This document shows, in pieces, positions 56,285-64,000 of a DNA stretch of 64,000 nucleotides. This stretch comes from Malus domestica. Taxonomy: Eukaryota > Streptophyta > Magnoliopsida > Rosales > Rosaceae. Both the position numbers and the translations under genes were made by a program. The notes beneath the pieces are model-generated. The model saw only the letters and a program-made list of their open reading frames with translations. It was not told where the DNA came from and did not search any database. The DNA lies in NCBI RefSeq assembly GCF_042453785.1, contig NC_091674.1, positions 28,035,501-28,099,500 of the forward strand. Reading direction: 5' to 3'. Position 1 is the stretch's first letter; each line of letters begins with the position of its first letter.

Positions 56285-57371
56285 GACACTAAATCTGCAA
56301 AAATGATCGAGAACGGGTTGGATTGATGATACATATGTAGTTTTGTTGAAAATATACAAATTGATTACTAAAACTATACAAACTTTCTGCACAAAGGTTG
56401 AGGAGGGGTTGAACTGATGACTTGTATGTAGTTTTGTTGTAACCTTAGTAGTTTAGATAGTATGAGAAAAGCATAGAGACTTAAATAACAAAACCAGTCG
56501 CAAATCTTCTTTTCTATTAAATTATTGAATATTATCATTATTTCTCAATGTCATACATAATACCATTCAACTACATAAAGTATTATGGAGGGTGAAGAAA
56601 GCTAAAAGTCTAATGACACAATGTGGTGGTGGTAGCATTATTTTGTCTTGGAATAGAAATCAGATTTTCGTCATCGGGTCGGCAGGATTTAAGGATCTTT
56701 CTTTGTTTACTATTTACCTAGACTAGTGCAGCTGTGTTAACTCAATAATTTTTACTAGACTGTTATTTGAAATTGATTCTGCAAAAATAATTGAGGACGG
56801 GTTGAATTACTCTGCAAAGATGGTTGAGGATGAGTTGAACTGATTCTGCAAATATGTTCGAATACAGGTTGAATTGATGCTGCAAAAATGGTCGATGATA
56901 GGTTTAACTGATTCTAAAAATATGGTCAAATACAAGTTTAACTGATTTTGCAAAAATATTCGAAGACGGGTTGAACTGATTCTGCAAAACTTGTCGATGA
57001 CAGGTTAAACTGATTCTGCAAAAATGGTCACGAACTGATTGAACTGACTCTGCAAAAATGGCCGATGACTGGTTGAACTGATTCTAGTAATAAATGATGC
57101 AGATTGATCACTGCATATAGTTTCAAAACTGATTCTTCAGAAATACTCGATGATGGGTTGAGCTTATGGCACATATTGATTTGTTAGAGGGTTGGGTTCT
57201 ATTAATAATCATAAAGCCTTAGGAGTATGATTGGTATTTTAAAATATTGTTTCCATGTTTTTGGGCTGGACTTTAGTTGTTTTTATGTTTTTGTCTCTCC
57301 TTGACATATTTAAAAATTAGTGAAGTTCCTTTAAATATAGTGAAAATTTTGGTCTCTATATATAAAGCTCC
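56285..57371 (-). repeat. Right arm of inverted minisatellite pair
   Basis: Units such as GAACTGATTCTGCAAAAATG followed by GTCGATGACAGGTT recur at about 34-bp spacing, mainly 56765-57090, with outlying units near 56290 and 56390. They are the reverse complement of the left-arm unit. Outside the array come GAGTATGATTGGTATTTTAA, GGGCTGGACTTTAGTTGTTT and finally GTCTCTATATATAAAGCTCC (ending at 57371), the reverse complement of the left arm start. The arm abuts repeat segment X' at 57374. Confidence 0.8.
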
Positions 57372-57373
57372 AT

Positions 57374-57533
57374 TTCAATAACAACTCAAAGTTTTAGACT
57401 TAAATCGAATTACCCCATTAAAATACTATTTCTTGGCTTATGGGCTCCAATTTATACCTAACAAGCCAATTATAGTGGACACGTGTTCTTTTTTTCTTCT
57501 TCCTATTATCTTTTGGGTAAGATAAGGGAAGGA
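57374..57533 (+). repeat. Dispersed repeat segment X', empty-site copy
   Basis: Matches 41146-41527 without the MITE insertion. The pre-insertion junction CCTAACAAGCCAAT is at about 57458-57471. Confidence 0.85.
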
Positions 57534-58680
57534 CATCCTTCAAAAGTTCATAGTAAGAAGGAAAACTTATTTTTTTAATTATCATCTACAAGTTATTTCT
57601 ACAAAAGAAAAATTAGGTTCTCATCCCTTATTTTCATATTACATTGATTGAAACCTTATTATTTTTCTATTTTAGATCAAGGTCCTTTGACTTATACCAT
57701 GCCATCATTTTAATATTTAAAATATTACACATCATCATAAATGAAATCTTATCCCTATATGCATTTAAGGCAAAATAAACTATATGAGTAAATTTAAAAC
57801 AAAGAAAAGCCATTGAACTCCTCCATTCTTCTTCTTCCCTTATGCACATCCAGAATTTACAACACCCCAAACCCAATTTTCTCCATTTTTTCTCCATTCG
57901 TGAATTGATCCAATGCATATATGTTGAATAAACCTATTGTGATTACAATACAAATTAGCATCAATGGTTTTATCGACTTGTGATATTTGTGTGGCATGGG
58001 CAAGGCAATGCAGGCATCACTTTCTCAAGGAATCTGGTTGATTCAAATATGCAGAGACTATAGAGTGAGTGGGCTATGTGAAAACTGTACCATTTTGAAG
58101 TCATCTTTTTTTATTCTTTATATGTTTTTTCTTTTCCTTTTATTATTATATATTATTCTTGATTATTCAATGTCTGGTTGGCTACACTTATATCCATGGG
58201 TACATTTTTAATCTACATGTTGCATTCTAATATATCTAATGCTATAATATGTTTTGGTTGGTTCAAATTCGTTTTACATAAATATATGGGTACAAAGTTT
58301 TTTTTAGAATATTATGTAAAATGGTTTTTAAGGTTGCTACATTTTATGTACCCACATATGCATGTCTGTAAAACAATGTGGTATGATGTACATTCTTTTC
58401 CTTGAGTTTTTAAATGTACCCATGAGTTTTCTTGTAAATTCGGTATCTACCCATATACTATTTAGGTTATGGGTACATACATTATTTTTGGTCTAAGTTT
58501 GTGGGTACATTGCTTTTGTATGTATGAATTCATGGGGTACATTATTTCCCTTAATACTACTCAATGAAATTCACAAAAATATGTGCAGTGTGCATGTATT
58601 TTTATTGTAGAAATTGTTTTTCTTTTTTTAATTTTTAAGTCTCATAATTCGTGAGATTTGTACATATATGATCCCATACA
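57534..58680. other. Intergenic with repeated GGGTACAT words
   Basis: Between 58190 and 58560 the word TGGGTACA/GGGTACAT or its complement TGTACCCA occurs about eight times at irregular spacing. It looks like a degenerate AT-rich repeat. No gene is seen. Confidence 0.4.
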
Positions 58681-59692
58681 TGACACACCCCGACCGAGGT
58701 CAAGGCATGTTGGCCATCACGTGAGAGTGACGTAGCCATGTGCACAGTGTGGAAGCGATAAAGATAGCAAATATATGAATAATTAAAAACCACATTAATA
58801 AAGTGCACTACTAGCAGGGAGTGATAGGAGTTAGTTACAACCGTAAACACTCCTAATCAGAGCATAAAAAGTCTATGTGCAGTCCAGTAGGACAAGTACT
58901 AGTTACACAGTACCAGAAATGTCCTACTATTAATCAAATAGGTCAGAACTGCCGACGATCCCGAGCCACCAACAGCAAGCTTACGTAGAACCTAGAAGGG
59001 CGCAAAACAGAAAACGTGAATGGGCAAAAACAAATGTTTTACAAAATCATTTCATTTATCAATATACTAACCCCTCGCTGTAAAACATGTATTATTTTCC
59101 CATAATCGAGATATAAGCATATATATATATGAAATCATATCAATTCAATTCATGCTTCACATAATCATATCAATATGTATGCCATGCCAAAATATAACAA
59201 AGTAAACAATCCAGGTAATAATAATTTCATAGAAATATGATATGTTAGCCGGAACTTCTGTAGTAGTCTGTACGGCTGAATTCATAGCTCAAACTCAATC
59301 TAGCCAGAGTCACTACTATGACCTATACGGTAATATACTGCACATAAGTCGGAACCCCTAGACAGGGTCTGTACGACAAGATTGGGTGTAATATAATTAT
59401 GTTCAACTCTATTCTCTCATAATAGTCAGGCGATAAATTACTAGTCACCTACAAGTCGGAACCATGAATAAGGTCTGTACGACAAGACTGTGCATTTATG
59501 TTGGATCCAATATGAGCATATAGTGTGGGAGGTGACGTAAATAAACAGGCATGTACTTCATATCTCTGGCTAATTCACAATTACCCTAGGTGCAACTTTA
59601 TGAGCTCAACATTACTTAATCACATATCACATCATCGATGATTCACACAACCAAACATAACTTACCTGAACTCACCTATGCCTCCACAGTAC

Positions 59693-59732
<40 letters not shown>

Positions 59733-60891
59733 ACCATGCAATGCATATTCAAAATATAGAAGCATTTGGCATATTATTTCTAAGCATACTTTCCTTAAAA
59801 ATGCATTTCTGGGAAATATATCAAGTATATAAATATATACTGAAAACAAAAGCCCACTCACTAGTATGTCGAAGGGTCGTAGCCCCCAAGTCGCATGTGG
59901 ATACGCTCGTTCTCGGGATAAGTCTCACCTATATGCGAGTTAACTATAAAAACGTTATTTTAAAGCACATACACAAAACTAGCTTCTCATACAATCCTCA
60001 ATTTTGGTATTTAAATATACCAACGTGACCTACACAACCTCACAAAAATTGTGATATTTTTAAATAAATTTTTAGGTGGCTCACGCGCCCCCACGCGCTG
60101 GGGAGGGCACGGTCTCACGCGCGGCCCACGCGCATCGTCTTCAACCTCTAGACGCCGGAACTATGTCACTAGCGCCGGATTTTTGGCAGACCTGCAACTG
60201 CCCATTTCTCACTCGTTTTTGCACCATTTTTCACGTATTTTATACCAAAATGAAGCTCTTAACTTGTAGAACACGATCATACTAATTTAGAGTTCTAAAA
60301 GTCACGGAATCTCACCGGAGAATTCCAAGAAAACCGGCCAAACTTCGTCCACATGATCCCGACGTCCAAAACCTTCAAACGAAGCACTCCGAGCTTCCTT
60401 GGGACCTCACTAAGCTTCCTACAAGCTTGGATTGTCCTAAAACATAACCATTTAAAAGTTTGTGAATAGTGCTCAACTCGGAGCTTGAATTTTCAACATG
60501 ATATCGAATAAGTTCTTACCTGAAATGGGTACCTTTGAACTTGTATGGTCCTCACGAGCACAATGGTACTAATTTTGGCCACGATCCGTGAAGTTTCAAG
60601 GGTCTTGGGTGCTTATTTGTACCATTTCAAAGGAGAGAGAGAGAGTCTGATAGATAGAGAGAGAACATGGGATGGAAGAGAGAGATAAAGTAATGTGGAT
60701 GTGTGTGTGGTCCAATCTACACACCAATCACAACTAACCAAGGTTTAGTTTTCATTGGCCTCAAAAACTTATGTAAATAATTATATTGGTCCACTTCTAA
60801 AACCATGTCACATACGACTCATCTTAACACCCAAGGGCATTCTAGTCTTTTCACACCTTCGATAAAAGTATTTCAGAACGGACTGTGACAC
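58681..60891 (+). mobile_element. 2.2-kb solo-LTR-like element (TGACACACCCCGACC...CTGTGACA)
   Basis: Begins TGACACACCCCGACCGAGGT and ends TTCAGAACGGACTGTGACA. Flanks are ATACA and CTACA, a 4-of-5 match that may be a decayed TSD. It is the same end family, in the opposite orientation, as 35721-38085. Inside are three copies of a GTCGGAACC...GTCTGTACGACAAG module (about 59250, 59350, 59455), a (TA)n microsatellite (59695-59729) and a short GA-rich tract near 60640. No protein-coding retroelement domain and no second terminal repeat are visible. Confidence 0.65.
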
Positions 60892-61359
60892 TACATATTT
60901 TAATTTTTAAAATTTAAAATTTCTTTTAAACTTGATCGATTGATTGAATCTCATAATACAAGGATTTTGAATTACATAAATTCTTTAATTTAAATCCCTT
61001 AAATGTTGGAATGCAGTCAATATTTTAAATTACAGTTTTTTATTTAAGATATCAAAAAATGACATGGAAATATAATAATACTAAAATGTTGAGTTGACTA
61101 GGACTAGAACCAAAATGACCCTTCTATAAATTACCATATAAGTGACTAAAAGGTATTCAAATTGAGTAAGTTTAAGAATATTTATACATCTCTACTAATT
61201 AATGAAACTCTCTTTGTCAACCAAAAGAGGGTGAAAAGACAAATTAGTTTTCTATCACACAAAAAAAATGATGGGCAATAATATAATTTCACAAGTCCAA
61301 ATTTTATTGTTTTTTATTGAAGTCTCACCTACAGGTGATGTTAAAATACCTCCAATATC

Positions 61360-61390
<31 letters not shown>

Positions 61391-62087
61391 AAAACAAAAA
61401 TCTCTCACTCCCCCCACTTTCTCTCTCTCGTTCTCTCCTTCTCATTTAAAAAAAAAATGTGTTCGTAGGCAAATGCTAGTATAGATAATAATAATAATAA
61501 TAATAAGTTCTGATTATAATATTTATTCTCCCTTTACTAGATTAAACTAGACTTTCCTCCTTTACTAGGGATGAGGGAAACCTTATCCACAATATATACA
61601 TGCTTGGTTGGTTTGTTTTTTATCTTTTAAATGAATTTGGACATTGAGCGCCATACCCAAATAACCCATACGTCATATCTGTGTCTCTAGTGCATGCCAA
61701 GTCTACGTGTAAGATGGAAGAACAAGCTCCAAAATAACTTTGTTGGGTTCACAACTTCACACACGAGAAAACTCACCACTTGGATTGATGACAAGGAGGA
61801 CAATTTTTGTGCTAGCTATGTTCCATCATATTCCACAGAGATAGGCCATGAGTAGTGGTTGTACTTGACTTAATTTCAACAAGTTTTGATTAATTAAAAT
61901 CTTAAACTAAGCTAGCTACTTGAAAGGTGCTTACCAACATGCATGGGTATATCGAATGGCCCAATGAAACTAGAATGCATGATAACATGAAAAGGACGTG
62001 AGTACTATTAGCACTATTTGTCAAACCAATGATGCGACATTTGTTAGATACATAGCTAGATAGCGTAAAATATTGAGACAAGTTAAC
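60892..62087. repeat. Intergenic with simple repeats
   Basis: A-rich CAAA/ACAAA tract at about 61360-61400, CT-rich tract at 61405-61440 and (ATA)n at 61484-61506. No gene is recognised. Confidence 0.5.
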
Positions 62088-62294
62088 ACTCTAAAGATTT
62101 TTTTTTCTTAAAAAAATGGACCAACTAATGGTTTCGTTACGGTAGTCCACCCTTCCGAGGATCGGAAAGACTCACAAATGCATGTCAGTCTCTCCCTGAT
62201 CACCATCGTGTGATTCACCAGAAATCAAACCCAAAATGTGCCATGTGGAATATTGACCACTAGACCATCTCATGGTGGTTGAATACTCTAAAGA
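62088..62294 (-). mobile_element. tRNA-derived SINE, TSD ACTCTAAAGA
   Basis: ACTCTAAAGA flanks the element at 62088-62097 and 62285-62294. On the minus strand the body starts CCACCATGAGATGGTCTAGT and has A-box-like TAGTGGTCAATA, B-box-like GGGTTTGATTTCTGG, a tRNA-unrelated body (GAGTCTTTCCGATCCTCGGA) and an A-rich 3' end (62098-62115 on the plus strand as T/A runs). The order of A box, B box, body, A-rich tail and TSD defines a SINE. The family name is not determined. Confidence 0.8.
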
Positions 62295-63473
62295 GATGGA
62301 ATTAATAATAAGTCATCATCTTTGAATTAAGATCATTGAGATCGATGATAACTATGCTACATTCTGTGTATGTCATAAATAGGATGATAACTATGTGACA
62401 TTATATGTGTATTGTGTCATAAATAGTGCGAACGAAGTGATTAAGGAACAATTGAAACCCGCCAATAACTGCATAACACGTTTAATATGTTCAGATCAAG
62501 AATTATCCAAATAGTATCCTCACAATTAATTAGTAGAAGAAGAAAGCTAGCTTTCTTTTTAATCAAACTAATTACGCTTAGAGTTTGTTTTGACATAATT
62601 TTGAAACTTTTAAAACTGATAACTAAGTATGTTTGTGTGTGTCATCATAATTGATGAAAACACTTTTTTAAGCAATGTTACTTCATTTTTATACTAGCAA
62701 AACTTTATCTTAAACAAATGTAAAATACATAGAGTGAGATTCGATTTCGAATGCATAAGAAATATCACACTAGCTAGCCAATATTTGGCTACGCTCATCG
62801 TTGTAGCTAGGTTGCGTTAAGAAGTAATAAAGCAAGTGATATGTGGTGTGAAATGCTCAATTTCATTCACATTATTTCTTGTTGAAGAAAAATACTTCAA
62901 TTCTTGGTCTCTTCTCGTGAGGACTTCCTCCTATAAAATAAAAGTTCAATCTTGTTCTCACCCCCCTTCCTTTTTCCTTCCTCAAAATATATAGACAAAA
63001 CGTAGTCCGAACATTTGAACAGGGGCAAAAACAAATGAGAGGTCTATGGTCTCGTGTCCCTCGACAAATACAACGCAATCCTCAACAAATATAGACCTCC
63101 CTTGAACCTTCTATTTGTGGTCATCACAATGTGAAATGCAGGAAGAACCCCAAAATATCACAATAAAGAACAAATACGACTACTGCCTACAATTTTGTCA
63201 AGGCAAAAAAAACAAATAATGGAACCAATCTTGCAAGGTCGCCACACTTGAATTTTTGAGTTTGAACAAGAAATTGCCACACAACGCCAAGAAAAATACA
63301 ACTCTTTTGTTTCCTTGTGTGCCACTCATTAATTAACATATAGGGATGGAGGTAGCATTCTTTTGTGATGCATGCCTTTTCGCATTGTTCGTGTCCACAA
63401 CTCCACATCGACCTTCCCGGCCAATAAATATATATGTTATCACATTCTTTTTAAGTGAGACATGGTCAAAGTG

Positions 63474-63508
<35 letters not shown>

Positions 63509-63553
63509 CCAGGTCATTTCCAATTAAGTTCTATCTTCCTCTATTTTGACCAT
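62295..63553. other. Intergenic, (TA)n at 63479-63504
   Basis: No gene recognised. A pure TA dinucleotide microsatellite lies just upstream of the Au-type SINE. Confidence 0.5.
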
Positions 63554-63740
63554 GGGCAAGCCTTAGCGCAATCAAAATGTTGCTTCTTTGTCACCGAAAG
63601 ATCATGGGTTCGAGTTGTGTAAACAGCATATTTGTAAGTAAAGGTAAAAGTGCGTACAATAGACATTCTTCCTCCCCCTTTCCCCCACCCACCGGCCTTA
63701 CAAAACAGAGAAGCTTGTTGGCTAGAGATTGCCCTTTTCC
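63554..63740 (+). mobile_element. Au-type SINE (tRNA-derived)
   Basis: Reads GGGCAAGCCTTAGCGCAATC (A box region), GATCATGGGTTCGAGTTGTG (B box), GTAAAAGTGCGTACAATAGA, CTTACAAAACAGAGAAGC and TTGGCTAGAGATTGCCCTTT. This order and wording match what I know of the widespread angiosperm Au SINE family, with several substitutions. No clear TSD was found. Confidence 0.8.
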
Positions 63741-64000
63741 TTCCGATTCGGCCATGTACATGGGATGTACGGTCACTCTGTCATTTAGTCAGTAATGGTA
63801 CACAAAATGTGATATAATAGTACCAACTGTGCAGCATCATGCAGCAATGTGAACACATCCTACACGTATGTGGACAAGTACTGGACTTGAAGACTTTCCA
63901 CTCTCCGGCTTCTGTGATCAAAATTCAGTAATTGCCAATTTGTTTGTATTTGCACGTATGTGTAAATCAATTGCGGAAATGGGGGTCAACATTTTCTTGT
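63741..64000. other. Intergenic to window end
   Basis: Nothing recognised in the last 260 bases. Confidence 0.4.

Overview
This is a plant nuclear window: split genes with GT-AG introns, a cytosolic-type tRNA-Leu, PLS-class PPR genes, a phytochrome kinase substrate, a Cassandra solo LTR and several TE classes. The TE repertoire (Au-type SINE, Cassandra, RTE and L1 LINEs, TGACACACCCCGACC-type LTRs) resembles what I know from apple and pear, so a woody Rosaceae species is my best guess. That is inference, not proof.

Layout. 1-4.5 kb: a 392-bp tandem duplication, then a PKS-family gene (minus). 4.5-11.8 kb: an RTE-type LINE bounded by a perfect 17-bp target-site duplication (TSD). It is split and partly duplicated around a 3.2-kb LTR-type element with two minisatellites. 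12-33.3 kb is the gene island: a PMT2-like methyltransferase (minus), an E-class PPR gene (plus), a TRIP4/ASC-1 homologue (minus), a decayed OTP87-like PPR pseudogene (minus), tRNA-Leu(CAG), a tau-GST relic, ribosomal protein eL34 (minus), a DYW PPR gene (plus) and a plastid-type alpha/beta-hydrolase (plus). The hydrolase, DYW-PPR and OTP87-like loci recall the Arabidopsis block At1g74600-At1g74640. The PMT2-like and eL34 genes recall At1g26850 and At1g26880.

33.7-64 kb has no intact host gene that I recognise. It is a layered TE landscape that can be partly time-ordered: a 1.9-kb segmental duplication; a 2.37-kb solo LTR inserted in one copy, with the empty site preserved in the other; a Copia-type solo LTR with a PIF/Harbinger element nested inside (both TSDs visible); a 229-bp MITE with an empty-site counterpart 16 kb away; a pair of inverted, minisatellite-bearing arms about 13.7 kb apart end to end, enclosing a TIR element, a KH-domain pseudogene, a Cassandra solo LTR and a complete but dead L1 LINE; and, at the right, another 2.2-kb solo-LTR-like element and two tRNA-derived SINEs.

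The genes are unlinked housekeeping or organelle-expression functions and do not form one pathway: light signalling (PKS), Golgi wall-polysaccharide methylation (PMT), organellar RNA editing (PPRs), the ASC-1 complex and translation (TRIP4, eL34, tRNA). I found no CRISPR, operon or prokaryote-like defence system. The most unusual structure is the inverted minisatellite pair (43.6-44.5 and 56.3-57.4 kb). Start codons and exon joins were checked by hand for reading phase; no alignments or database searches were run.
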